Source: a bacterium
GTDB lineage: Bacteria > Bacteroidota > Bacteroidia > NS11-12g > UBA955
Assembly: GCA_029945665.1 (NCBI GenBank)
Contig: JAQSCZ010000029.1
Span: forward strand, 1-37,293
Direction: 5' to 3'
DNA: 37,293 bases
A program made the translations under genes and the position numbers. The notes under the pieces are model-generated. The model ran no database searches, was not told the origin of the DNA, and saw nothing but the letters and a program-made list of their open reading frames with translations. Within the stretch, counting starts at the first letter, position 1. Each line of letters opens with the position of its first letter. Shown here piece after piece: positions 9,095-19,400 of this stretch.

Positions 9095-9583
9095 TTAAAA
9101 TTTAGAAGCCTCTTTTAATATATTTTGCCATTTATCAGATTCAGCATAATCCTTAATTACTTTATTTCTGGCTAGTAAAAAGCGCTTCATATAATTTGTT
9201 AAAATAAGCCAGTTAAATAGTCTTCCTAAAATGCCACAGGGTGATTCAAAGTAGAAAATATCCTTCATTATTACAGTCTCACCTCTTTGTTCAAACAGGT
9301 GTTCGTGATAAATCGATTTAAATGCACCTTTCATTTGTTCATCTCTAAAATAAGTGGGCCTATCAAAGGCCGTTATTTTCGAAGTGAGTTGTTGTTTAAT
9401 GCCAAAATGTGTTGCCTGCCATGTAACAGTTTCATCCAACCCTATCAAACCCTTGGTAGTTCCAGCAACAGCCTTTTCATGCGTGCCATTAGTACTTATG
9501 GTATGCAAATCGATACTGGTACTCAGGTCGAAACAAATGGCCATGGTCGATTTTATTTTGGTTGTCAATTCTAGGGTAGGCAT
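9095..9583 (-). CDS. SRPBCC-fold (START/polyketide cyclase-like) protein
   Basis: About 162 residues from the chosen start. The features are those of the SRPBCC ligand-binding superfamily: an opening beta strand MPTLELTTKIKSTMAICFDL with the following SIDLH, then VTWQATHFGIKQQLTSKITAF, FKSIYHEHLFEQRGETVIMKDIFYFESPCGILG and a long C-terminal helix. It should bind a hydrophobic ligand in a helix-grip cavity; no catalytic role can be read. The frame stays open upstream to an ATG at 9706. I place the start at 9583 because family members begin with this MPT strand and because a TAnnTTTG box at 9606-9613 leaves a leader of about 22 nt. The extra 41 upstream codons are partly the end of a mobile element. 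Confidence 0.82.
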   Translation of the reverse strand: MPTLELTTKIKSTMAICFDLSTSIDLHTISTNGTHEKAVAGTTKGLIGLDETVTWQATHFGIKQQLTSKITAFDRPTYFRDEQMKGAFKSIYHEHLFEQRGETVIMKDIFYFESPCGILGRLFNWLILTNYMKRFLLARNKVIKDYAESDKWQNILKEASKF

Positions 9584-9605
9584 CTGTTGGGTGTTAGGAG
9601 CGTTG

Positions 9606-9613
9606 CAAATATA
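9606..9613 (-). promoter_or_regulatory. -7 box of the SRPBCC gene
   Basis: The minus strand reads TATATTTG, an exact TAnnTTTG match, 22 bp upstream of the preferred ATG (9583) and just outside the inverted-repeat element that begins at 9642. It supports the shorter gene start. Confidence 0.5.
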
Positions 9614-9641
9614 AAGGCTATGGTTAACAAGATACCTAATA

Positions 9642-10157
9642 TAAAATGAGTTCGGGTTAAGCATATCATTTAAATTTGATTTCTCAAATATTTTAATCCT
9701 TCCCATTTCCTTCTCCTTTGGCTTCGTTGCGACTTAATGGTTTGTTTGGGCAAAAAAGTAACTATCTTAGCAGAAGGCGCTCTCATTAGCTTGGGAATAA
9801 AAATCCACTATGCATAGAAAAATTCAATTGGTCTTCTCGCACAGGCTAACCCTTCATCCCTGACCAAAAGAAATTTTTACGCATGCGTGGACCCAACGCG
9901 CAGACACTGCCTTCGATAAAATTTGGACAATTTTAGTAGGTAGTAATTTTAGTTATTGTTTTTTTATTCGCAGAAATCTTCATCTCTGACCAATTAAATT
10001 TTTTACGTCCCGATATCAATCGGGATGGACCCAGCCTGCAGATCCTGCCTTCGATAAAAGTTATAAAATTTTATAAGATGGTGGCATTATTTACACAAGA
10101 TTGGTGCAAAATAGTGAAGTTTTGTTGGGTATACTTCCTTAACCCGAACTCACGTTA
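9642..10157 (-). mobile_element. MITE-like inverted-repeat element, copy 1
   Basis: About 516 bp bounded by TAAAATGAGTTCGGGTTAAG (9642-9661) and CTTAACCCGAACTCACGTTA (10138-10157), inverted repeats with two mismatches. The interior, read on the minus strand, shares long blocks with the copies near 28.8, 29.4 and 34.0 kb: ATCGAAGGCAG, GGGTCCACGCATGCGTAAAA, TTTTGGTCAGGGATGAAGGG and GAGAAGACCAATTG. It also contains a second partial unit carrying the hairpin TCCCGATTGATATCGGGA. There is no transposase frame, so it is non-autonomous. Nothing recognisable lies between 10158 and the GH17 gene at 10434. Confidence 0.75.
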
Positions 10158-10433
10158 TTATAGTCCTTTTTACATTTGTTTTTGGTGGAAAATCCGAAAT
10201 ATATTAAAACATGGGGTTACTATCTAATTTTGGCAATAGCGGAATATAATTTCAGATGGCAGTTGCACCTTGGCAGACAAAAAATCTTCAAATTACTGTT
10301 TCAATTAGCAATTTGGAAAGATCAAAATCGCTGCTTTTATTTGGCTTAAAGCATTAAATAAAGAATGAATTTGGAAAAATTATGAAGGCCAATATTTTAT
10401 AATTACCAGTGTTTTCGAAACTTGATGTTAAGG

Positions 10434-11357
10434 TTATCGATCCTCAAAAACTAGTTTAGGTGTCCTATCTGCTTTAAATACCCCCCAATGTTTTTCCGGC
10501 TCTAGTGGATGTGACGAACCTTTCCATTTTTCATCAAATGCTTCAAAAAAGAAAGTGAGTATTTTATTTTTAGATGACCAGGCCATTAAATCATCAAAAT
10601 AAATTTTCTGATTGATTTCGTTTACATGCTCCGGATCAATTCCTCGGCCATTGGAATTGGTTGCCCAGCCTGCTTCGGTTATAACTATGGCTTTATCGGG
10701 ATAATGGTTTGCAATGGTTTTGTAATTTGCCATCGTATATTCAATGGCCTCATGAATATGCTTATATTCCCAAACTGGGTAGGTGTGGATAGATATAAAA
10801 TCAACAACTTCGGCCAATGGTTTGAGCTGACTTAACCATGGAACATAATTCTCACAAAAAGTAACTGGTTGTTTAATGTGGTGCTTTACTTTCTTTACAA
10901 ATTCAATAACTCTGTCAACAGATACGAAATGGTCGGTCCAGTCAACGCAAGCTTCGTTGCCAACGGAAACTGCACATATAATCTCTGGAAATTGGTTGGC
11001 CCAATCTATCAATTTTTGAATTTTTACGTTATTGTTTTTTTGATTTTCTACGAGTTGATCTTCGCTATAAATACCACCCCAAGGGCAACCATAGTTGTTC
11101 ATCTCAGCTTCAATGTAGGCACCTAGCATTAATTTGATATTTAATTTCTCATTGCGAATAACATTGATTACTGTTAAGGCATGCGCATCGCAATCATATA
11201 AGCGCAGATAGTTCCAATGTGGGACTAGCAACAATAAATCCTCCTTAACTTCGTCGTAAGTAGGGATTATACCTCCCGGTTGTTGCCCATTCCTGAACCC
11301 TGAATAACATATTGCATTTGCCATTGGCAAATTAAATTGCTTAAAAAAATCTGTCAT
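10434..11357 (-). CDS. GH17 family beta-1,3-glucan enzyme, no signal peptide (distal)
   Basis: A 307-residue clan GH-A TIM barrel of family GH17. The acid/base glutamate is E135 in VSVGNEACVDW and the nucleophile is E228 in VITEAGWATN; ISIHTYPVWEY (about 190-200) is also typical. The protein starts directly with the barrel (NAICYSGFRNGQQPGG) and has no signal peptide, so it should be cytosolic. GH17 enzymes cleave or transglycosylate beta-1,3-glucans; a leaderless enzyme beside a sugar symporter most likely acts on imported laminari-oligosaccharides. The start codon overlaps the stop of the upstream GH17 gene by one base (TAATG), implying coupled translation of two diverged GH17 enzymes. It is the last gene of the glucan cluster. 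Confidence 0.86.
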   Translation of the reverse strand: MTDFFKQFNLPMANAICYSGFRNGQQPGGIIPTYDEVKEDLLLLVPHWNYLRLYDCDAHALTVINVIRNEKLNIKLMLGAYIEAEMNNYGCPWGGIYSEDQLVENQKNNNVKIQKLIDWANQFPEIICAVSVGNEACVDWTDHFVSVDRVIEFVKKVKHHIKQPVTFCENYVPWLSQLKPLAEVVDFISIHTYPVWEYKHIHEAIEYTMANYKTIANHYPDKAIVITEAGWATNSNGRGIDPEHVNEINQKIYFDDLMAWSSKNKILTFFFEAFDEKWKGSSHPLEPEKHWGVFKADRTPKLVFEDR

Positions 11358-12253
11358 TAAAACTTCAGTTGTTCATCCTTGTCCCATATTCCCCAATAAG
11401 CACCTGCTAGTCCCTCTGCATCCACCTTCCAACTCTCGTCAAAGGTTGCGAAGTAGAATATTGGAACTTGATCCTTTTCAGACCAAAGTTGGGTATTAAT
11501 AAAATAATCTCTGGCACTTTTTTCTGATGGATAAGCACCCTTTAAATTTTGACCTTGGCTAGGCCAACCAGTTTCGGTAATGATTACTTTTTTACCATTG
11601 CCCGCCAACACGGCTTGGTTATACATCTGTTTCATATAATCGAGGGAATGTTCCACCGGACAACCCTCCCAAAATGGATAACAATTGCAAAGTATAATAT
11701 CACAAAGTTCTGTAATCCTTGGACGGTCCGTAAACTCATAATAGGCATCTACATAACCAAGGGGTATATTCGGAATTTCTGCTTTGGTTTTTCGCATGTA
11801 TTCCAATAATTCATCTTCTGTTAAATCTTTGCGATACATCACCTCATTGCCAACAGAAGCGATGTCAACAAATCCTTCCTTGGCCAACTTAATTAAACCG
11901 TCCAATTCTCGCTGATTTAGCTCAGCATCGTTACCTAGCCATGCACCAACCAATGTTTTTAAACCCATTTCTTTGGCCACAATAGGAACAAATTCATTGC
12001 CCTCAATACACGAAAATGAGCGCACCCATCGTGTATGTGGTTTTATAATCTCCATTCTCTTTCTCACTTGTTCTATCGAGATTATATCCCCAGGTTTTTG
12101 TCCATCTTCGTATATACTGAAGCAAAAACCATGGATCCCATTTTGCATTATTTCAGCAAAAAGGTTATTGAGTGTTTCTTCTGTTTTGCCTTCCACATAA
12201 TTGGAATGTGATTCATGTTTAAATGAAAGGACATGATCTTTTCTGTATGACAT
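11357..12253 (-). CDS. GH17 family beta-1,3-glucan enzyme, no signal peptide (proximal)
   Basis: A 298-residue GH17 TIM barrel. The acid/base glutamate is E137 in ASVGNEVMYR and the nucleophile is E227 in IITETGWPSQG; NCYPFWEG (about 189-196) and FYFATFDESWK near the C-terminus are also typical. Neither a signal peptide nor a lipobox is seen, so a cytosolic location is expected. About 40 residues precede the barrel core (GIHGFCFSIYEDGQKPGD), longer than in the neighbouring GH17. The two enzymes align along their length but are strongly diverged, which argues for different oligosaccharide lengths or linkages rather than redundancy. It lies 25 bp after the symporter gene and is coupled to the next GH17 by TAATG. 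Confidence 0.86.
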   Translation of the reverse strand: MSYRKDHVLSFKHESHSNYVEGKTEETLNNLFAEIMQNGIHGFCFSIYEDGQKPGDIISIEQVRKRMEIIKPHTRWVRSFSCIEGNEFVPIVAKEMGLKTLVGAWLGNDAELNQRELDGLIKLAKEGFVDIASVGNEVMYRKDLTEDELLEYMRKTKAEIPNIPLGYVDAYYEFTDRPRITELCDIILCNCYPFWEGCPVEHSLDYMKQMYNQAVLAGNGKKVIITETGWPSQGQNLKGAYPSEKSARDYFINTQLWSEKDQVPIFYFATFDESWKVDAEGLAGAYWGIWDKDEQLKF

Positions 12254-12278
12254 AGATTTAATTTATTATTGATTAATT

Positions 12279-13709
12279 TTATAATTTTCCCCTTCTGCTT
12301 TCTAATTCTGCTTTAATTTCTCTTGCCTTTTCTTCGCTCAAATCATAGTTCCACATGATGACAATGGCCATGCCTGCAGTAATGGATGGAATAATGATAT
12401 CGGCCAGGCGCAATTTGTTCATTGTCTCTAAACTTTGGGTGGCTACATTCTGGTCAAATCCTACATATTTTAGAACGATACCACTCAATACCAAAGCCAA
12501 AGCTTGGCCTAATTTTACCATCCACCAATACACTGCGCCAAATGTTCCTTCTCTTCTAGGCATGCCATTATTTAATTCATCTAAATCGCAAACATCTGCA
12601 GTCATCGACATCATTAATGTAAACAATCCTCCTAGTCCGAATGCAATTAATGGAAGCGGTAAAAACATGAGCATTGGGTTGGTTGGACTAAACCCCCACC
12701 ACTTTAAAAGATAACCGATAATTGAAATGGCTGTAGAAATAATGAAGGCTTTTCTTTTTCCAAATTTACTTGCTAAAAAAGTAACAATGGGAATTACAAA
12801 GAACGCTGTTAATAAAGCACTGACAGTGGAAAACCAAGCAGGTAATGTTCCTGCTATTTCGTAGCTACCATTGAACATATAAAAAACGATGATGAAAAAA
12901 CTAAACGATGCCACCATCTGGAATCCGTTGAACACTAAAAAAGTAGCCCCACATAGCTTCATAAATGGTTTATTTTTAGTCATGTTCTTCATGTTGGTAA
13001 ACAATATTTTCATATTGGCGCCAATCGTGTTAAAGGAAATTTCGGAGCGATTTTCAATGTGTTCTGCATCAAGTTCTCTACAAAAAATTGCGGGCAAAAT
13101 ACCAAGCACCATACAGATTGAACCTACTACAATTGATAGTTGCCTAACACCAATTGCCTGCGTTGCAAAAATATGTTGATCTGCAATTAACACCCAGAAC
13201 CAGGGAACAATGACCCATGCCAGCTGACCAATGGTTTGTGAAAAACCCATCAAACGGGTGCGTTCGTTATAATCACTCGTCATTTCATAACCTAATCCAA
13301 TTAATGGCGTAGCAAATAAGGCATTACTAATGATGAAAAGAATTGAAAAAACAAGGAAATACCAGAAGTTATAGGTTGATCCATTTTCAGGAAAAAGTTG
13401 CCATTGCACAAAAAATAAAATACTGCATAAAATGGCCCCTACAAAAATATAAGGTCTTCTTCTTCCATATTTTGATTTGGTATTGTCTGATATAAACCCA
13501 ATGATAGGGTCGGATAATGCATCAATAAATCGGGGAATTGCAGAAAGCAAACCGGCATAAATGGGATCTATGCCAAAAGCCGTGAGTAAAAAAAAGGAGA
13601 AAACGCCCAATGCTCCAGGGAACAGATTATTTACTAAATGCCCTGCACCAAATGCCATCTTCTGAATGGTTGGGACTTTATCCTTTGTACTGGTAATAAT
13701 TTTTGACAT
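12279..13709 (-). CDS. GPH-family (MFS) sugar:cation symporter
   Basis: A 476-residue polytopic inner-membrane protein with about 12 hydrophobic segments. Family signatures are SDPIIGFISDNTKSKYGRRR (residues about 67-86, the MFS loop 2-3 motif in its MelB-like form) and IGLGYEMTSDYNERTRLMGF, characteristic of the glycoside-pentoside-hexuronide symporters. The C-terminus (LSEEKAREIKAELESRRGKL) is cytosolic and charged. In this cluster it is the only transporter, and I infer import of beta-1,3-gluco-oligosaccharides into the cytosol, where the GH149-like phosphorylase and two GH17 enzymes lie. Gaps to the neighbouring genes are 15 bp and 25 bp, consistent with one transcript. The substrate is an inference. 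Confidence 0.87.
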   Translation of the reverse strand: MSKIITSTKDKVPTIQKMAFGAGHLVNNLFPGALGVFSFFLLTAFGIDPIYAGLLSAIPRFIDALSDPIIGFISDNTKSKYGRRRPYIFVGAILCSILFFVQWQLFPENGSTYNFWYFLVFSILFIISNALFATPLIGLGYEMTSDYNERTRLMGFSQTIGQLAWVIVPWFWVLIADQHIFATQAIGVRQLSIVVGSICMVLGILPAIFCRELDAEHIENRSEISFNTIGANMKILFTNMKNMTKNKPFMKLCGATFLVFNGFQMVASFSFFIIVFYMFNGSYEIAGTLPAWFSTVSALLTAFFVIPIVTFLASKFGKRKAFIISTAISIIGYLLKWWGFSPTNPMLMFLPLPLIAFGLGGLFTLMMSMTADVCDLDELNNGMPRREGTFGAVYWWMVKLGQALALVLSGIVLKYVGFDQNVATQSLETMNKLRLADIIIPSITAGMAIVIMWNYDLSEEKAREIKAELESRRGKL

Positions 13710-13724
13710 ATATTTATTGTTTTA

Positions 13725-15203
13725 TTAATCGATTAAAATGGTTTGAATTGCTTTAGCTGAAATAGAAAGGTTGTAATTTTCATCCTTATAGTTTAATTGA
13801 ATGGGCTTTTCTTTTTCAGTTGGGTTAAAAAGTATAATCGCCACAGATCCATTTGGATTTAAAGCTGCTGTAACTTTCAGATCCTTATCAGTACTTTCAA
13901 AACCAATTCTTACAGCTCCGGGTCGAATGTACTTACTAAAATGCGCCATGGTATAATAAAGGGGTGTAAAATAAACTTCATCCTTTTCTTCATCAACAAT
14001 AACGGGGGCTGTGCACCAGTTTTTAAACCAATTAGGGCCACCCTGTTTGTTTAAAACCAAGTTCCAATCAATCCAACCGTCTACATAATTATTAAGGCAG
14101 CCAATGATATCCTCTGCATAGCGATTTACTGGTGCATATTTTGGATGCAAATATTTCTCTTTGTCTGATGCCCAATCCCAACCCCAATCTGTAGCTTCCT
14201 TGCTCCAATACCAATTGTCATCCATCCATTTGGGTACTTCTGAATCGACACATGCTTCTGTATTTATTAAATATTTACTTGGATTTTTTTTATGCGCATA
14301 TTGCAGTGCTTCGCCAAAGTAATCATAGGTACTTTCATACCAGTGAACCGCCGTTCCATCAAAATACTTCGAAGATTTTTCTGATTTATACATCTCGTCA
14401 ACCCATTCTTTTAAACCTGCACGGTTTTGATCATAACCCAATATTTTGGTAGTATTAAAACCCGATTTTTCTAATTCAGGACCTAAGTATTGTTCAACAA
14501 AATCAGTCATTTCCTTGGGGCTATAATGCATGCTTTCCCAATTATTTCCGTTGCCATGTGGTTCATTCTCTACCGTAACTCCCCAAATTTCAATGCCTTC
14601 TTTTTGATAAGCATTCAAATATTTTGAAAAATAAAGGGCCCACGCAGGATAATATTGAGGCAATAATTTACCACCAACCCAATTGTTATTGTCCTTCATC
14701 CATGGCGGTGCCGTCCAAGGAGATGAAATCAATTTAAAACCACTTTTAGAGATTTTTTGAGCTGCTTGTATAATTGGTATAAGGTCCTTTCTGTCTTCAC
14801 TGATATCGAATTGCTTTAGGGTAACATCACCTGGAACATTGTTGTAAGCATAATGAAACAATGAAAAATCGCAAGAGTTGATGTGTGTACGAGTCAAAGA
14901 ATAATTGGCACCTTCTTCACTAAAATAGGCTTTGAGTATTTTTTCTCGATTAGCTTCTCCCAATTTATTCAGTAAATAAGCAGATGCCTGAGTAAACGAC
15001 CCGCCAAAACCGGTGATAGTTTGAAATTTTTGTTCAGGTAGAATAAGAATAATTGAAGCTGAATCGTTTGAAATGAATTCAGTTTTTTGCTTTAACTTAT
15101 CTCCATTTGCAGAGGTTTGGTAAACGGTAATATTTGTTATTTTTTTAGAATCACAGGCCATTAGTATGAGTGTTAAAGTAAATATGGTAAATGCGTTCTT
15201 CAT
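13725..15203 (-). CDS. GH30 family glycosidase, lipoprotein
   Basis: A 492-residue protein with a lipoprotein signal (MKNAFTIFTLTLILMAC, lipobox cysteine C17). It is a GH30 TIM barrel with flanking beta-sandwich. The acid/base glutamate is E214 in GVTVENEPHG and the nucleophile is E316 in LINTEACVD. Other family segments are GFGGSFTQASAYLLNKL (about 64-80), SSPWTAPPWMKDN (about 160-172) and GWIDWNLVLNKQGGPNW, which resembles the glucosylceramidase-type branch. In laminarin systems, GH30 enzymes remove or cut beta-1,6-linked glucose branches, and that is the likely job beside GH16 and GH17. It is outer-membrane anchored by prediction, with periplasmic or surface facing unresolved. The gene lies 4 bp after the GH17 lipoprotein gene. 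Confidence 0.88.
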   Translation of the reverse strand: MKNAFTIFTLTLILMACDSKKITNITVYQTSANGDKLKQKTEFISNDSASIILILPEQKFQTITGFGGSFTQASAYLLNKLGEANREKILKAYFSEEGANYSLTRTHINSCDFSLFHYAYNNVPGDVTLKQFDISEDRKDLIPIIQAAQKISKSGFKLISSPWTAPPWMKDNNNWVGGKLLPQYYPAWALYFSKYLNAYQKEGIEIWGVTVENEPHGNGNNWESMHYSPKEMTDFVEQYLGPELEKSGFNTTKILGYDQNRAGLKEWVDEMYKSEKSSKYFDGTAVHWYESTYDYFGEALQYAHKKNPSKYLINTEACVDSEVPKWMDDNWYWSKEATDWGWDWASDKEKYLHPKYAPVNRYAEDIIGCLNNYVDGWIDWNLVLNKQGGPNWFKNWCTAPVIVDEEKDEVYFTPLYYTMAHFSKYIRPGAVRIGFESTDKDLKVTAALNPNGSVAIILFNPTEKEKPIQLNYKDENYNLSISAKAIQTILID

Positions 15204-15207
15204 TCGG

Positions 15208-16491
15208 TTAATTCAATTGTTTTGCGGGTGAAAGTTCAGTGTCTTCTATTAAAGCATTCAAGTTTCCGTTATACGTTTTCTGTATGGTGTTGCCATTTCT
15301 GCCTAAGCCTTTAAAAACGCCCTTATCTACCAAAGTCCAAACAACATATTTAGCCTCTCCATTTATTTTAAAGAGTCCAAAATGGTTTTCAGAACCTCCA
15401 GGGTTTTGACTATCTTTCCACTTCTCATCAAAAGCTTCGAAATAGAAGCATGAGATACCTGCTTTGGTGGTCCATTCTCGCATCTTATGATAGTATAATC
15501 CTGCTTTGTATTCGTCACACGCTTTAGAACCCATCTTTCCATAAAGTCCTATTGATGAACTGGCCCAGCCTGTTTCGCCAATGTGCACCTGCTTGCTACT
15601 ATCAATGCTATGGATGTATTGCGCAGCGTTGTTATATTGTTTTTGTGCATAAAGTACCGCTCTATCCATGATAAGTTCCAAAGCTTTGGTTTTAGATAGA
15701 TTTTTTTCAGAGTCTAGGATACCCCAAAATACGGGGTTGTAATGTGTGTCGTGCATTGGGTAAGTATGCAACGATACGTAATCTACAGCTTTAATAAGAT
15801 TTTCCAAATCTTTACAGTGGTAAAGCGAATCTCCACCGCCCCATGAAGCAAAATTATCTGAACAAGTAATCCATAGGCTTGTGTCTAGCTTACTTTCTTT
15901 CTTAAGATTTTGTAAATGATTGACCCATTTTAATATGACCTTAGGTTTCACAAAATAGTTTGTTGCCCATGTTACCATGGCTTCATTGCCGACAGCTATT
16001 ATTTTCACAATATCTGGATATTTATTTGCCAACTCTACGGCACGATTTATCTCTGCATTATTTGCTTCCTCATTTTCCTCATCGTGATTTGGTGCAATGC
16101 CTGTCCAAGCATTTTTACAATCTATCCAAGCACCAAGCATTACGTACATTTCAAAATCTGAATTTTCGGCACTCATCTCACTTATCGCTTGAAGTAGGTT
16201 AGCCGCTTGCTTTTGTTTGGTGTTGTAGGTGCGCACCACTTTGATACCCATTGCAGATAGTATCTTCATATCATCTTTGAGTTGTGATATGGTGGGCTCC
16301 GTTTCTCTCGTAATCTCCCGGTATCCTCCGTAGCTAATAGCCAAGTAGTCGGAATTCCCTAAGATTTGAGAGGCAGTTTTGGTATTATTTAAAGGGCGTA
16401 GTTTATTGCTTTGGTTAGTATGATTACTGCAAGATATTAGAAAAATCGAGAGTAAGATTAAAACACAATATGGCAAACTCAATTTTATCAT
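15208..16491 (-). CDS. GH17 family beta-1,3-glucanase, lipoprotein
   Basis: A 427-residue protein with a lipoprotein signal (about 1-20, FLISC lipobox). A linker of about 30 residues precedes the GH17 TIM barrel, which opens at ISYGGYREITRETEPT. The acid/base glutamate is E170 in IAVGNEAMVTW and the nucleophile is E306 in HIGETGWASS; VSLHTYPMHD and CFYFEAFDEKWKD are further GH17 marks. It is the only one of the three GH17 proteins here with an export signal, so it should act on longer glucan at the outer membrane or in the periplasm while the other two act inside. Its start is only 4 bp after the stop of the large phosphorylase gene. Endo or exo action cannot be decided from sequence. Confidence 0.88.
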   Translation of the reverse strand: MIKLSLPYCVLILLSIFLISCSNHTNQSNKLRPLNNTKTASQILGNSDYLAISYGGYREITRETEPTISQLKDDMKILSAMGIKVVRTYNTKQKQAANLLQAISEMSAENSDFEMYVMLGAWIDCKNAWTGIAPNHDEENEEANNAEINRAVELANKYPDIVKIIAVGNEAMVTWATNYFVKPKVILKWVNHLQNLKKESKLDTSLWITCSDNFASWGGGDSLYHCKDLENLIKAVDYVSLHTYPMHDTHYNPVFWGILDSEKNLSKTKALELIMDRAVLYAQKQYNNAAQYIHSIDSSKQVHIGETGWASSSIGLYGKMGSKACDEYKAGLYYHKMREWTTKAGISCFYFEAFDEKWKDSQNPGGSENHFGLFKINGEAKYVVWTLVDKGVFKGLGRNGNTIQKTYNGNLNALIEDTELSPAKQLN

Positions 16492-16495
16492 TCCA

Positions 16496-19400
16496 TTATT
16501 TCAATATAGTATCATCAATATGCACGATAATTTTGGTAATTTCTCCAGTTCGATTAAAGAGGTGAGCACTCGTTTCAACGTCTAAATGAAGTGAATTATA
16601 GGTGTTCAAAGTTCTATCTTGTTTTTCTATCTCCACTTTGTTTTCCTTAGCCAATCTATAAATAATAGGCACTTGGCAGTAGGTAAAGCAAAGTGAACCA
16701 GGTTCTGGAGCAAATGTTTTATGTTCTTTGAAAATGGTTACATAATGAAACATACGGTCCTGTTTGGTAAACTCATCTTTACGAAGCAAACATGGGTGAA
16801 AATACAAACAACCTTTATTCACAAAAACACCCAACTCACCAAATCTACTTAAAATATCTTCTTTTACCTGACCTGTCATACCGGGCTGTTGAGCGCCTTT
16901 GCCAGCAGGGGTGTGCGAATAGGGGTCAGTTGGAAAGGCACCGTAAAGAGCAGGTGATTTATGCACACCCACACCAGCATTTATCTCGTAGTAATGTTCT
17001 AATAATCCACCGATAACCTCGGCAGTTTCTTTTGTTTCGACTGCCAAAAGACATACTTCTTGTACTGCCAATTGCAGCTTAGAAACCATGTGCCAATAGA
17101 TAGAACCGAGACCTTCGTAGCCATAGAATGTTCCTGAGCGGCCCGTAAATGATTTGTGGTTAAAAACAGCTTCAAAGGTATTTAAAAGCATATTTTTCTC
17201 TTTTTTAATTAAATCTGAATAATCTGAATCAACTAAATTTTCTATGGCAATGCTCAAATCAGCCGCATTTTTAAAGTTGCCATTAAAATGGTAATCTCCT
17301 TTTATATCGCGCTCCACCAGTGAATTATCGCCTGCAGCAAGCATAGCTGTCATGAGCTCAGAGTTTTTGATGGCCTCTTTGGGTATGTTATTCTTCTCCA
17401 AAAACTTGGGAAGTTGCTTGTTTGGATAAAGCAAGTAGCTATATTGGTCGTCGCGGAAAAGGGCACTTTCCTTCATATTGTCCAGTAGTATCAAAGCATT
17501 TTTAGGAGAGAGGTAGCCGGAACTTAGCACTGCAACCTGACCTTCGAGCATTTCACTGAGATAAGATATTGAGACTTCCTTATCATTCTTAATGGTCATT
17601 AAATTATAAGCATGATACATTTTGTCTTCGCGCTCATTGGCTTTTATGGTGTGTTCGATAAATCTCAGACTTACTTTTACGAAACTTCTAAGTCTTCGGT
17701 AAGAAATGGTTCTTTTCTCACCCCAAAAGGCCCGCTTGTATATATGTTCTCTATAGTCGCTTCCAGCTTGTCCTAAATTATCCAGTATTAATTTACGTTG
17801 AACATCACTAATAGAATCTTTAAGCAAATGTTCATTTTCATCAAATACGGCTTGTGTTTTCTTAAAAAAGATAATTAACTCATTGGATAATTCAATGCGT
17901 TCATCAGGGGTATCATCTATTAGTTTTCCGAAAAATATGAGAAACCGTCTGAGGTAGCAGAGTGTCACCATAGATACGCCATTGCCTACTAAAGCATTAT
18001 TGGCATCATTCCATTCCGGACGTTGGGTATTCATCCAGATTCCACCCTCGGGTATAAAGTTGGAGAGTTTAGCTAAAACTGTGGCCAGTATTTTTTCAAT
18101 AAAATTGACGGTGTATATTTTGTTGTCGTCTGCTACCAGTAATGCAGCGTCAGAACCAATAACGTCAATGTTCTTTCTAATTTTAGTATCTAACGCTTCG
18201 TCAAATTCAATCGTGTCTTTCGCATTTTTTAAAATTTCTTTGTAGCTTTTTAACTTGTAGGGTACATTAGCGTAAACAAATAAATCTTCATTAAATTGGC
18301 TACTCAATTGGCCCGGATAATATTGCTCATTGATTTCAAGCAACTTGAGCAGGTAAATAATCTGATGATCTCCCCAATAACCGATGTGTGACCAAGGATT
18401 GTCGTGTTCTATTGTTTCCCAGTCAAAGCCACTTTTGGTTACCCGATAAGGATTATACCCTTCAAAAGTCGTTGCATTCAGGAACTTATGAATCATGCTC
18501 TTTGTGAAAGCAGGATAGGAGAGTGCTAAAGCCTCCCAGTTTTGAAAAATATCTCTCCAATTGCCTTCGTAATCCAAAATTTTTGAATGGTCGATTGCAC
18601 TGCGTGTATTGATAGAAAATTTATTCCATGGTCGACTTGGATCACCGTGTCTTCTGCTAAATTTAAGCGGCATGTATTCTGTACAAAGACGCCTAAAGTT
18701 TTTATCGTCAATTTGGCTAGCTATTTTTTCTAGGTCAAAGGAGGTGAATAAATCAGGAAGGCTGTCTAATACAGCTTTTTGATTTTCGAATACCTTTTTA
18801 TTCGATGCGGCAAGGTAATTTCTCAAATCCCATTTTTCAATTTGATAATTGAAATCGAAAATACCACCTCTCATTATGTTGAAAAGGGTATTAGAAAAGT
18901 GGCGTGTATCTCTGAAAACATCTGCCGATAGTTGCATACCATCAGAAGAGGCAACAAGGTCTATCAATCGCTTAGAACCAAGTTCTATATCTTCCTCAAT
19001 CTTTGTTCTTAAGGCTTTGTTGGTTTGAATTTCATTGATAAGATAAACGACATTTGCTTGGCTTTGATTGACATCGGCGACTATCATCCAGCTTTTTTTG
19101 CTCGCAGGGGCTAAGGTAATTGCTGAGTTTATGAAATAGGCCCCTTTTTCAGCTTTGATATCTTCTTCTTGGGTTACAGCAGATCCTTTTCTAAAGGCAT
19201 CGAGTTGCAGCGAAGAAACCAGGTATTTAGGATTATCTAACCCTAAAGACCAAGCGATGTTGGCTTTAAGTGCCTCACTCGGCTCTGCTTTATCTACAAT
19301 GATCGCACTAAGTGCGAATATGCCCAACCCCGATGAGGTGTCAAGCTCATTGCGTTTGTAGGCATCAACTAGGTTACTGGTGCTGTTTTGTAAGTCGCTG

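Noticed and set aside
12355-12714. 119-residue plus-strand frame opposite the symporter gene
   Set aside because: Antisense shadow of a clear GPH transporter; no protein-like pattern of its own.
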